Source: Vicinamibacteria bacterium (GTDB taxonomy: Bacteria > Acidobacteriota > Vicinamibacteria > Vicinamibacterales > UBA2999). From it: a stretch of 30,565 nucleotides of DNA. Positions 6,192 through 14,700 of this stretch are shown piece after piece. The stretch spans positions 1 through 30,565 of the forward strand of contig JAICQE010000029.1 of NCBI GenBank assembly GCA_025938035.1, in the 5' to 3' direction. Every line of letters starts with the position of its first letter. Within the stretch, counting starts at the first letter, position 1. Made by a program: the position numbers and the translations under genes. Under the pieces are notes generated by a model. It ran no database searches. It worked only from the letters and a program-made list of their open reading frames with translations, and had not been told where the DNA came from.

Positions 6192-8357
6192 GTGCGCAAC
6201 CCTATGACACTCCTCTTCGCGGCAGCCATGTTCGTCAACGCGCTGCTGCTGTTCCTCGTGCAGCCGATGTTCGCGAAGCTGCTGCTGCCGCGGTTCGGCG
6301 GCTCGCCGGCCGTGTGGACCACGTGCATGCTGTTTTTCCAGTCGGCGCTGCTGGCCGGCTACGCCTACAGCCATTCGCTGGTCAAGCTGCGAAAACCGTG
6401 GCAACAGGCCGCCGTGCACCTGATCGTGATGGCGCTGCCGATCGTCACCCTCCCCATCGCGGTGGCCAATATGTCGCCGGAGGGCGAGCCGATCTCGTCC
6501 GTCCTCCGGCTGTCCGCGATTTCGGTGGGGGCGCCGTTCTTCGTGCTCGCGACGAGCGCGCCGCTGCTGCAGCGGTGGTTCGCGTCGGCCAATCAGCGCG
6601 CGCCGGTAGACCCGTACTTTCTCTACGCCGCCAGCAACGTCGGCAGCCTGGCGTCGCTGATCCTCTACCCGACCCTCATCGAACCGGCACTGGCGCTCTC
6701 GACTCAGACGCGGGTGTGGAGCATCGGCTATTCGGCGGCCGTCGTGTTGACGGTCGTGTGTGCGATTGTGATGTGGCGGCGCACGGCCGGCGCGGCGGCA
6801 CCGGCGAGCGCGGCGGACCCCACCGAGGACGTGACCTGGGGGCGTCGCCTCCGATGGATCGCGCTGGCGTTCGTGCCCTCGAGCCTCATGCTCGCCGTCA
6901 CGGCCTATCTGACAACGGACGTCGCCGCGGTTCCTTTACTCTGGGTGATTCCGCTCGCGCTGTATCTGATCACCTTCGTGGTGACATTCAGCACGTATGC
7001 GACGCGGTTCGTTGCGGTCTGTAATCGCTTCTTCCCGTTGGTCCTGCTGTATCTGGTCTGGCTGCTCGCCAGCGAGGCACGGCTGCCGCTGCCACCGATG
7101 GCGGCTTCACACCTCATTGCGTTCTTCGTGATCGCCACGCTCTGCCACGGCGCCCTCGCCAGCGATCGTCCGGCCACGTCGCGCCTGACAGACTTCTACC
7201 TCTCGCTGGCGATCGGCGGGGCGCTCGGCGGCGTGTTCAACACGCTGGTCGCGCCGGTGCTGTTCGACAGAGTCATCGAGTACCCGCTGGTGCTCGCGTG
7301 CGGGATACTGCTGCTGACGTTCCGCGACGGAGTGCAGCCGCTGCTGGGCAGATGGCGGTGGTGGATTCATCCCACGCTCGTTGCAGTGATGACCATCGTC
7401 GCGCTCACATGGCCGGCCGGCGACGGCAGGCGCCTGGCGATGGTGACCTGGGGCTTCCTGCTGGGCGCCGTGCTCGTGAGCTTCAGTATTTCGCGCGAAC
7501 GCCGCCGGTTCGGCATCTGCGTGCTGCTGATGCTGGGGCTTTACGGCGTCATCGGCGGCCGCGGCCACGGCGACGTCGCCTATGCGTCGCGCACGTTTTT
7601 CGGGACCTACAGGGTCATGGCGGAAGATGACCCGCGCGCCTACACCCTTCTTCATGGAACGACGGTTCATGGCAGGCAGCACATCGGGTCGCCCGAACCG
7701 CTGACGTACTACTACCGCAAGAGTCCGATCGGCCAGCTCCTGGAATCCCGGTCCGGCAAACGGGATCAATCCGTCGGCGCCGTCGGCCTCGGCACGGGAA
7801 CGCTTGCCTGGTATGCGCGATCAGACCAACGATGGACCTTCTATGAGATCGATCCCGAGGTCGAACGGATCGCTCGCGATCGCCGGTACTTCACCCATCT
7901 TGCGACGTGTGGCGCGACGTGTCAGGTCATCATCGGCGATGCGCGGCTGACGCTGCAGCAGCGCTCCGACATGCACGACGTCATCGTGCTCGACGCGTTC
8001 AGCTCGGATGCAATCCCCATCCATCTGCTGACCCGTGAAGCCGTCGAGGTCTACCTCTCGCGCCTCGAGCCGGACGGCGTCCTCGCGATTCACATCTCGA
8101 ACAATCACCTGAATCTGCAGTCGGTGGTCGCGCGCGTGATGCGCGAGCTCGGGCTGGTCGGCCGTGTCCAGCTCCAGCAGGAAACCAGGCAAGAAAAGGG
8201 AGAGTTCGCATCGCACTGGGCGGTGCTCGCGCGTTCCGAAACGGCGCTCGGAACGGTGGCCGCCGACAAGCGATGGGCGACCCTGCGCGCGGACGACGGG
8301 CGGGCGTGGACCGATGACTTCTCCAACATCTGGAGCGTTATCTACTGGCGCCGTTGA
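6192..8357 (+). CDS. Fused MFS transporter/spermidine synthase-like protein
   Basis: The 721-residue protein begins with about a dozen hydrophobic helices (residues 1-465, including MTLLFAAAMFVNALLLFLV and the QPMFAKLLLPRFGGSPAVW signature). It ends with a spermidine-synthase-like Rossmann domain (about 500-690): GLGTGTLAWY, YEIDPEVERIA, IGDARLTL and DAFSSDAIPIHLLT. The family is known as fused MFS/spermidine synthase; few members have proven activity. A membrane-bound aminopropyl- or methyl-transferase-like role, possibly coupled to export, is the usual inference. GTG 6192 or ATG 6204 (residue 5) could be the start; no ribosome site separates them. The divergent neighbour is the small membrane protein gene. 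Confidence 0.88.
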   Translation: MRNPMTLLFAAAMFVNALLLFLVQPMFAKLLLPRFGGSPAVWTTCMLFFQSALLAGYAYSHSLVKLRKPWQQAAVHLIVMALPIVTLPIAVANMSPEGEPISSVLRLSAISVGAPFFVLATSAPLLQRWFASANQRAPVDPYFLYAASNVGSLASLILYPTLIEPALALSTQTRVWSIGYSAAVVLTVVCAIVMWRRTAGAAAPASAADPTEDVTWGRRLRWIALAFVPSSLMLAVTAYLTTDVAAVPLLWVIPLALYLITFVVTFSTYATRFVAVCNRFFPLVLLYLVWLLASEARLPLPPMAASHLIAFFVIATLCHGALASDRPATSRLTDFYLSLAIGGALGGVFNTLVAPVLFDRVIEYPLVLACGILLLTFRDGVQPLLGRWRWWIHPTLVAVMTIVALTWPAGDGRRLAMVTWGFLLGAVLVSFSISRERRRFGICVLLMLGLYGVIGGRGHGDVAYASRTFFGTYRVMAEDDPRAYTLLHGTTVHGRQHIGSPEPLTYYYRKSPIGQLLESRSGKRDQSVGAVGLGTGTLAWYARSDQRWTFYEIDPEVERIARDRRYFTHLATCGATCQVIIGDARLTLQQRSDMHDVIVLDAFSSDAIPIHLLTREAVEVYLSRLEPDGVLAIHISNNHLNLQSVVARVMRELGLVGRVQLQQETRQEKGEFASHWAVLARSETALGTVAADKRWATLRADDGRAWTDDFSNIWSVIYWRR

Positions 8358-8374
8358 TCCGCTGGCTGGAGTTC

Positions 8375-8409
8375 TTACCTCCTACCTCCTACCTCCTACC
8401 TCCTACCTC
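8375..8409 (+). repeat. Direct heptamer array CTACCTC (five units)
   Basis: TTACCTC (8375-8381) is followed by four perfect CTACCTC units (8382-8409). Unlike most arrays here, no inverted partner arm is present. The array ends three bases before a TATACT -10 box, so it occupies the -35/spacer region of the promoter for the downstream gene. Confidence 0.95.
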
Positions 8410-8412
8410 CCG

Positions 8413-8418
8413 TATACT
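8413..8418 (+). promoter_or_regulatory. -10 box TATACT
   Basis: TATACT lies directly after the CTACCTC array and 41 bases before ATG 8454. The leader carries a strong GGAGG at 8443-8447. No -35 is recognisable because the repeat fills that position. Confidence 0.5.
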
Positions 8419-8453
8419 TCCGCCAGGCTCTCGAGCTGACCCGGAGGATGCGT

Positions 8454-8975
8454 ATGCGGAGTTCCAGCGTGCGGACGGCGGTCGGCGTGGTGGTGCTGAC
8501 GGTGTGCGCCGGCGCAGCGTCGGCGCAGACGATGGAGAAGGTGGACTACTTCCCCGACTCGATTGCCGAGAAGGATGAACACCTCCTCCGGTTGAATGGC
8601 GGTTCGAGCTGGCTGCTCGCCAACCGCACGTCGGCCCTCGTTGCGGCGGACGTGCTCGTGGTGATGCGGGACGTGGACGTCAACGGTCAGCGGGTGTCCG
8701 CCGCCTGGTTGTTCGTGGGCGGTGAAGAGATTCCAGTCAAGCACGTCGAAGGCGTCTATCCGAGGAACCCGGCGTACCTGACGCGGGTCGTCGGCGCAGA
8801 GGGGGGCACCAACCTGCGTCTCGCCGACGGGTCAACGGTTGTCGTTCCGAAATACGATCGGTTTTCCATCAGCCGATGGACGCCGCCATACAAGGCCCTG
8901 CTGACCGGCAACCGCACATACTTGTACAACCTGAAGCAGGGCCGCCGCGTCTGGGTGCAGCCCGCGAAGAAGTAA
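8454..8975 (+). CDS. Small secreted protein of unknown function
   Basis: ATG 8454 is chosen because GGAGG (8443-8447) ends six bases before it; the in-frame ATG at 8448 abuts the ribosome site and is too close. The 173-residue product has a signal peptide (SVRTAVGVVVLTVCAGAASA, cleaved before QTMEK). The mature domain is about 150 residues, beta-rich by appearance and without cysteines, with motifs HLLRLNGGSSW, DVDVNGQRVSAAWLFVGGEE and a basic C-terminus. I do not recognise the family. It ends 6 bp from the convergent phosphatase gene, and the promoter lies against a heptamer repeat. Confidence 0.75.
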   Translation: MRSSSVRTAVGVVVLTVCAGAASAQTMEKVDYFPDSIAEKDEHLLRLNGGSSWLLANRTSALVAADVLVVMRDVDVNGQRVSAAWLFVGGEEIPVKHVEGVYPRNPAYLTRVVGAEGGTNLRLADGSTVVVPKYDRFSISRWTPPYKALLTGNRTYLYNLKQGRRVWVQPAKK

Positions 8976-8981
8976 ATCGAA

Positions 8982-9650
8982 TCAGGAACCAGCGAGGCCG
9001 CACACCGACGGCAGGGCCGCAATGTGCGGGATCGTGTATGCCGGGTTCAGTGCGCGGCAGCTTGCACGGTGACCGTAGCCATACTCGGCCCAGCAACTGC
9101 GCGCGCCTATATTCGCCGCAAACCGCAGATCGATGTCGGTATCCCCTACGACGAGCACACGGTCGCGGGCGGGATCTCCGCACACCGGGATGATGTGGCG
9201 CTCGTACATCGCCCCATGCGGCTTCGCCGCCGTCACGTCGTCTGATCCGAGCACGACGTTGAAGCACTGCTCGATGGCGAACTGGACGAGCGCCTGCGCC
9301 AGCGTTCGCCTCGCCTTCTGACTCACGAGGGCCAGCGTGATGCCGGCGCTTTCGAGCGCCGAGAGCATTTCCCGTGTACCCGGAAACAGGGTCGTCGCGG
9401 GCGCCGCAACCGTCGGATGCAGTTCCCGGTAACGGACCGCAACGGCGTCGATGTCGACGTCGCGGCGATCGCGGATCAACTGGCGAATCGCTTCCTCCAG
9501 GCTCAACCCTATTCGCCGGCGCACCTCGTCGGGCGGCGGCGGCTGGAGGTCATAGGATTCGAAAGCCGCGCTCAGACAGGCGGCGATGCCGCTGGCCGAA
9601 TCGGCCAGCGTGCCATCGAAGTCGAAGACCACCAGGTCGAACGCGCTCAT
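8982..9650 (-). CDS. HAD-superfamily phosphatase, phosphoglycolate phosphatase-like
   Basis: The protein is 222 residues from ATG 9650. The HAD motifs are complete: motif I DFDGTLADS near residue 9, motif II LVSQKA, motif III Lys in AAKPHGAMY, and motif IV VVGDTDIDLRFA. The helical cap between motifs I and II has the Gph/PGMB pattern (RRRIGLSLEEAIRQL). The likely reaction is Mg-dependent hydrolysis of a small phosphorylated metabolite such as 2-phosphoglycolate or a sugar phosphate; the substrate cannot be read from sequence. The start overlaps the stop of the upstream zinc-ribbon gene by four bases (ATGA), making it the last gene of a four-gene operon. Confidence 0.88.
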   Translation of the reverse strand: MSAFDLVVFDFDGTLADSASGIAACLSAAFESYDLQPPPPDEVRRRIGLSLEEAIRQLIRDRRDVDIDAVAVRYRELHPTVAAPATTLFPGTREMLSALESAGITLALVSQKARRTLAQALVQFAIEQCFNVVLGSDDVTAAKPHGAMYERHIIPVCGDPARDRVLVVGDTDIDLRFAANIGARSCWAEYGYGHRASCRALNPAYTIPHIAALPSVCGLAGS

Positions 9651-10171
9651 TCGTCGGGCGGCACGGGCAATCCGGACGGCCCTTCCTGGCACGCCGGACA
9701 GCGGCGGATGTCGGCATCGATCCCATATGCGCCGTACTCATGACCGCAGACCGTGCATCGCAGCACGAAGATGCGCTGTCCCTGCGGTCCGCCGGCATTC
9801 GTCTTCCGGACGATCTGCTGCCCTTCGGGATTGCGGTAGCCAATCCGCGTGATGTGTTCCCAGGAGGTCGGCTTCGACGTCATGACCGCGTACTTGCGGC
9901 GCGCCGCCGCCAGCTGGTCGTCGATCTCGCGCGACGAAAATCCACGATGAAGCAGCGCCTCGCGCACCCCTGCCTCGTCGAGCTGCGGCTGCTGCAGCAG
10001 CTGCGCGAAGTTCTCCATCCACCGCTCGCGCGAGACCATGCCAAGCGTCTGAAACAGCTCGTGACGATCCATCATCACGAACCGCTCCGTCTTCGCCGGC
10101 GCTTCGGCGGACGAGCCCGGATCCTGTTCGGGCAGCTTGAGGAGCACGATCTCCGAGGGCCGATCGGTCAT
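9647..10171 (-). CDS. Zinc-ribbon protein of unknown function
   Basis: This 174-residue soluble protein has an acidic/hydrophobic N-terminus, a helical middle with a UBA-like segment (DEAGVREALLHRGFSSREIDDQL) and a C-terminal zinc ribbon (CTVCG near 140, then RCPAC near 158). The four cysteines probably bind one Zn. No catalytic motif is visible. ATGA overlaps couple it to the GNAT gene upstream and the HAD gene downstream, so it is made together with both, perhaps as an adaptor or regulator (inference). Confidence 0.7.
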   Translation of the reverse strand: MTDRPSEIVLLKLPEQDPGSSAEAPAKTERFVMMDRHELFQTLGMVSRERWMENFAQLLQQPQLDEAGVREALLHRGFSSREIDDQLAAARRKYAVMTSKPTSWEHITRIGYRNPEGQQIVRKTNAGGPQGQRIFVLRCTVCGHEYGAYGIDADIRRCPACQEGPSGLPVPPDE

Positions 10172-10680
10172 GTGGCGGTCAGGATGCGCTGAACGAAGAC
10201 GAGATCGAGCCAGCGGTCGAACTTGAACCCGACCTGCCGCAGGCGCGCGGCGCGGATGAATCCCAGCCGCTCGTGAAATCGCAGCGACGGCTCGTTGTCG
10301 GCATCCACGCCGCCGATCATGACGTGCTTGTCCTGTTCGACCGCGCGCCGGATCAACGCCTGCATCAACGTCGTTCCCACACCGCGGCCGCGCTCGTCGG
10401 CCCGGATATGGACGGTATGTTCGACGCTGAAGCGATATCCCGGCCAGCTCCGAAAGTCTCCGTAGGACGCAAACCCGAGAATGCCGGAATCACCGGCGGC
10501 AACGAGGATGGGATACCCCTGCTCGCGACGGGCGTTGAACCACTGCAGGCGATCGTCGAGGGAAGCCGGATCCTCGCGGTACACCGCGGTCGATGTGGCG
10601 ATGACGTCGTTATAGATGGCCAGGATTCCTGGAACGTCCTGTTCGAGAGCCTCCCGAATGACGAGGCTATGCGCCGCCAT
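10168..10680 (-). CDS. GNAT N-acetyltransferase, PAT/MnaT (YncA)-like
   Basis: This 170-residue member of the phosphinothricin-acetyltransferase/MnaT branch shows IREALEQDVPGILAIYNDVIATSTA at the N-terminus, the GFASYGDFRSWPGYRFSVEHTVHI core strand typical of the PAT branch, the acetyl-CoA loop ERGRGVGTTLM, and HERLGFIRAARLRQVGFKFDRWLDLVF at the C-terminus. Such enzymes acetylate the amino group of amino acids such as methionine sulfone/sulfoximine or phosphinothricin. It overlaps the preceding oxidoreductase gene by 14 bp and the next gene by four. Real substrates are unknown. Confidence 0.9.
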   Translation of the reverse strand: MAAHSLVIREALEQDVPGILAIYNDVIATSTAVYREDPASLDDRLQWFNARREQGYPILVAAGDSGILGFASYGDFRSWPGYRFSVEHTVHIRADERGRGVGTTLMQALIRRAVEQDKHVMIGGVDADNEPSLRFHERLGFIRAARLRQVGFKFDRWLDLVFVQRILTAT

Positions 10681-11668
10681 GGAACGATGGTAATCGCAAA
10701 TCGCGCATCGTTCTGAAACCCGGCGCCGCCGCGATCACCGCCGGAATCGAATTCACGGCCATCGACGCGGTGGCGATGTCGCCGTGCACGCCGCCCTCGA
10801 TGCGCGAATGAATCCGCGGGGATCCTTCGATCAGCACTGATTCGTACGATTCAGGGGCGCCCAGATAGGCCTCCAGCCGCAGTCGGATCAGCGGCTCGCC
10901 GCCAACGTAGCCGGTTCCACGCTGAATGAGGCCGCACACCTGGCCGGCGCGGACCGACAGCAGCTCGCTCGCCACGTCGGTGTCCGCGATCTTCGGCTCG
11001 ATGTCGTCGGTGACGCGGTCAAGCTTCCAGTTCATCGCGTCCGCGATCATCTGGATCGATTCGGTGAAGCCGACGTGACGAACGGTCCCGGCGGCGACGC
11101 GGCGGGCAAACTCCTCCGTCGTGAGGCCGGCGCCGATCTTCTGCTGGAACGGCAGACGACGGACGCGTGCGTCCTGCACGCGCAGCACCTCGATCGACGT
11201 GACGCGCTCGCAGACGGCGGTGAGCGCGATCGGCAGCGCGTCCATGGTGAAGCCGGGGTTGACCCCGGTACCAAGCACCGCCACCTTTGCCTTGCGCGCC
11301 GCCGCGTCGAGGCGCGCGGCCAGGCGGCGATTGGACCGCGACGGATACGCCGCCTCTTCAGTGGTGGTGACGATCGGAACGCGATACTTGAGAACTTCTT
11401 CGAACTGCCCGATGACCGATTTCAGCGACGAGCTGGTGCACAGCACGGCGACGTCGGGCCTGGCCGACTTGATTGTCTTGCCGATGTCGCTGGTCACCTT
11501 GACGCGCAGGGTCTGTTCGACGCCGATCACGCTGCCTGCGTCCAACCCGGCCTTCGCGGGATCGATGTCGACAGCTCCAACCAGCTGGAATCCTTTGCGC
11601 GCAACCACCTGACGCGCGATGCTGGCACCGATTGGCCCGAGGCCGACGACGAGTACGCGGATGCGCAT
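10667..11668 (-). CDS. DapB-like NAD(P)-dependent oxidoreductase (2,4-diaminopentanoate dehydrogenase family)
   Basis: The 333-residue protein has an N-terminal Rossmann fold (VLVVGLGPIGASIARQVV) of the dihydrodipicolinate-reductase type. The signature GTGVNPGFTMDALPIALT and the long C-terminal domain fit the 2,4-diaminopentanoate dehydrogenase (Ord) group rather than true DapB, which is about 250-270 residues. The expected chemistry is reversible NAD(P)H-linked oxidation of an amine or imine; the substrate is unknown. ATG 11668 is preferred to the TTG six bases upstream because a GATAAT -10 box at 11674-11679 overlaps that TTG, giving a leaderless start. It is the first gene of the four-gene operon. 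Confidence 0.85.
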   Translation of the reverse strand: MRIRVLVVGLGPIGASIARQVVARKGFQLVGAVDIDPAKAGLDAGSVIGVEQTLRVKVTSDIGKTIKSARPDVAVLCTSSSLKSVIGQFEEVLKYRVPIVTTTEEAAYPSRSNRRLAARLDAAARKAKVAVLGTGVNPGFTMDALPIALTAVCERVTSIEVLRVQDARVRRLPFQQKIGAGLTTEEFARRVAAGTVRHVGFTESIQMIADAMNWKLDRVTDDIEPKIADTDVASELLSVRAGQVCGLIQRGTGYVGGEPLIRLRLEAYLGAPESYESVLIEGSPRIHSRIEGGVHGDIATASMAVNSIPAVIAAAPGFRTMRDLRLPSFHGGA

Positions 11669-11673
11669 GAGCA

Positions 11674-11679
11674 ATTATC
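11674..11679 (-). promoter_or_regulatory. -10 box GATAAT, leaderless start for the DapB-like operon
   Basis: On the minus strand GATAAT is followed by five bases and then ATG 11668. The promoter abuts the end of a GAACNNN heptamer array. Confidence 0.5.
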
Positions 11680-11680
11680 G

Positions 11681-11769
11681 TGCACTCTTCCGCGTGCTCA
11701 GTTGCGCGTTCGTGTTCTGGGTCGGTTCGACGTTCCTCTTTGGCGGTTCCGCGTTCGAGGTTCAAATGT
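11681..11769 (-). repeat. GAACNNN heptamer array (copy A)
   Basis: Read on the minus strand, the gap between the STAND gene and the DapB-like operon is a run of mostly in-phase heptamers: GAACCTC, GAACGCG, GAACCGC, CAAAGAG, GAACGTC, GAACCGA, then CCCAGAACAC, GAACGCG, CAACTGA, GCACGCG, GAAGAGT, GCAC. The order and the GAAGAGTG(A/C)AC end match arrays at 19764-19854 and 25780-25882. The array ends at the promoter of the DapB-like operon. Confidence 0.75.
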
Positions 11770-11778
11770 GAAGACGCC

Positions 11779-14700
11779 TCAGCGCCGCTCGACGTAGCTG
11801 AACTCGCCTTCCTCCAGCCGCAGCCCCAGCCGTTGTTGCCATTCCGCCGCTGTTCGTACCTCGCGTGCCGGTGGTGCGGCGTTGAAATCGACGATTTCGA
11901 TGCGCGTGGGCGAGTCGAGCAACACCGCGACCCTGCTTCCATCCTCGTCGAGCACGGTCATCGCCGCCCCGAAGCGTGCGCTGGACAAGCGGCGGCTCCC
12001 CTGAGCACGCAGCCCGCCATCGGTGACCATCAGACGGTGAACCCATTCATGCGTCGTGGCGATGACGGCACCGCCATCGGGACTGAACTGGATGATCGCG
12101 CTGTCCAGGCCGTCACGATCGGGCAACGCCCGGGAACCGATTGGCACGGGGATGCCGCGCGGCTCGGCGCGCTGCTCCCGCAGATCGACCAGCTGCACTC
12201 CCGTTTCTCCCGACGCCACCGCGAGGCGTGGATCGCTCGGGTGGAACCGCACCGCCGAGACCTGCCGCTGCGGGAACGGTAACGCCGATCCCGTCTGCAC
12301 GTCGAGGAACCGCAGGCGCCCGGCCTCTATGGCCATCAGGTACCTGCCATCGGCGCTGAACGTGGCGGAACTGACGTCGCGCTCTGTCAGGCGCCGGGAA
12401 CGAATCGGCGACGACAGCGTGACGAGGTAGGCGCCGTCCGCGCCACGTATCACCAGCCTGTTGCCGTGGCGTCCGACGACTGCGCCTGGTGGAACCTCGC
12501 CGGGCACGCGGCGTCCATCGGCGACCGAGTACACCTCGGTCGGCTGACGCCCTACCGCAAAGATGACGAAATTCGAATCGGCGCTGAAGCTGATGCCGCG
12601 GACGAGCGCCACGGTGCTTGCCAATCGCGGTTCGATACGGCTCACCAGACGTCCGGCGCCCGTGAACAGCCCGACGGTAAACACTGTGCGCGAAGTGGTG
12701 GGACGACGCCAGACGAGCAGCTTCGACGAGTCCGGACTGAACAACACCAAGGGGACCAAACGGCCGCCGGACCACGCGAGCGGAACGCCAACCGTTTCGC
12801 CCGACGCCACCGTCCAGATTCGCACGTCATCACCATTGCCCACCACCGCAGCCGTTCGGCAGTCGGGACTGACGGCCACCGTGCGTACCGTGAGTGGCTT
12901 CACGGAGCTCATACGCCCACTCGCGAGATTTCTCACCTCTACGCCCTGAGCCCCGACGTAAGCGGCACAACGGTGTTCGGCGCCGAGCATGATGCGCGGC
13001 CCCTCCCCGCCAGGACCCAGCAGGCCCGGGTCGATCTCTCGAAACGCCGCGGCACGCCAGAACCGGACGCGGCCCGACGATGACCCTGTCACCAGGTACG
13101 CGCCGTCCGGCGTGAACGCGGCGGCGGTCGTCTTCTCGGCAATGAATGGCTGCTGGAGCCGATGCTCGGCCGCATACACCCTCGACTCGTCTGACCCCGG
13201 AACCACAAACTGACCGGTCGGAGACACGTGCGCGGGGTCGCCGGGAAAAGCTCCGGCCGCGTCCCGGACCGCGACGCCGGTGACGGCGTCGAGCACGCCG
13301 CTGACAGTATCGAAGTCCACTGCATAGGCCCGCCCGCGGCTGAATACGATCGACTCGCTGCCGTCCATCTTGTCCACCTCGGCGCCAATCCGGCGGCCCG
13401 AAAAATCGTACAAGCGGAAAGTAGCCAGGAAGTCTTCATCGGGATCGGGATCCGGGACGATCGCGGCGATGCGCTTCGTCGGCACATCGATTCGAACGGA
13501 CGTCGCCCCTTTCACGACGCAGGGTCCCCGCCGGAACGCAGCGCGAACGTTCCAGACGCAGACATCGCCGGCGTCTGTCGCGGCCAGGATCCGCTCGCCG
13601 TCGGCGACGTAGATCATGTCGGAGATCGCGGAGGCCGCGGCAGCTCTCGGCGTGCGTGAGGACGTGATGAACGCCGGGGGGGCGTCTTCCAACACCTGCA
13701 CGGCGACAGGCGCGTCAGCCTCACAGTCGTCTTCTTCGGCCTTTTCCACGTCGAATCGCTCGAGCTGCCCGTTCCGCGCCAGGATCACGCCCACCGGGGT
13801 CTCGACATACGTCGTCACGGAGGACGCGCAGACGGTCTCCTGCCACTCTCCGTCGGTCGAACCAGGTCGCCACCATCTCAACGTCCGATCCTCGTCACCC
13901 AACGTGATCAAGGTATCGTCGTCCAGAAACGATGCCGCTTTGAACAATCGTGGTGTGGCGTCCACGTCGCGGTTCAGGAACGCCGCGGTGGACGGGTCGC
14001 GCAGCGTCGCCATCTCGCGCACCCGCGTCACATCAGTCGTGTCCAGGACGTATGCGGTTCCGTTGTTGGATGCGACGAGCATCCGCCTGCCATTGCGGGC
14101 CAGGAAAAACGCGGTCGGCGTTCCGGAGACGTTCACCGTCGCAGCAAGCGCGTCCTGGTAGTCCCCACCGGCGATCAGCAGGGCTGCGTTCTGCCGCTCG
14201 CTCGTGGGTCTTGCTTCCAGCGCAGTCGCCCGCAACAACAGGGCGCGGTCGCGATCCTCGCCGAGCTCGGCCCGCGCGGCACGGCGGTCCCAGTACCGCG
14301 CCCACACTTCGTCGCTCAACCGCTCGATGTTGCTGGGAATCAGGCCTCCCAGCGATAGCGCGCGTTGCAGTCCGTTGTAGCTGCGCCAGGGATAGTCGTC
14401 GGTCGCGTTTCGAATGGCCGTGAAGTTGGTCCAGGCCCGTACGCCAACGACGCTGAGCAGGACGACAGCGCCGACGGTGAGCCAGAGCTGCACGCGTCGA
14501 TGCCGCGCGCGCCCCGCGTGATACCCGCGCTTCCATTCATCCAGGATCAGCGCGTACATATCGTGATAGAGCTCGTACCACGAGGACTCGTCAGGACCAG
14601 GGAAACGCCGCAGCAGGCGGACTCCCTCGTTGCTGAGCGCGTCGAGCACCGGCTTGAGATCCTTCCTCTTCACGTCCATGTGCTCGGCCAGCCGATCGAG

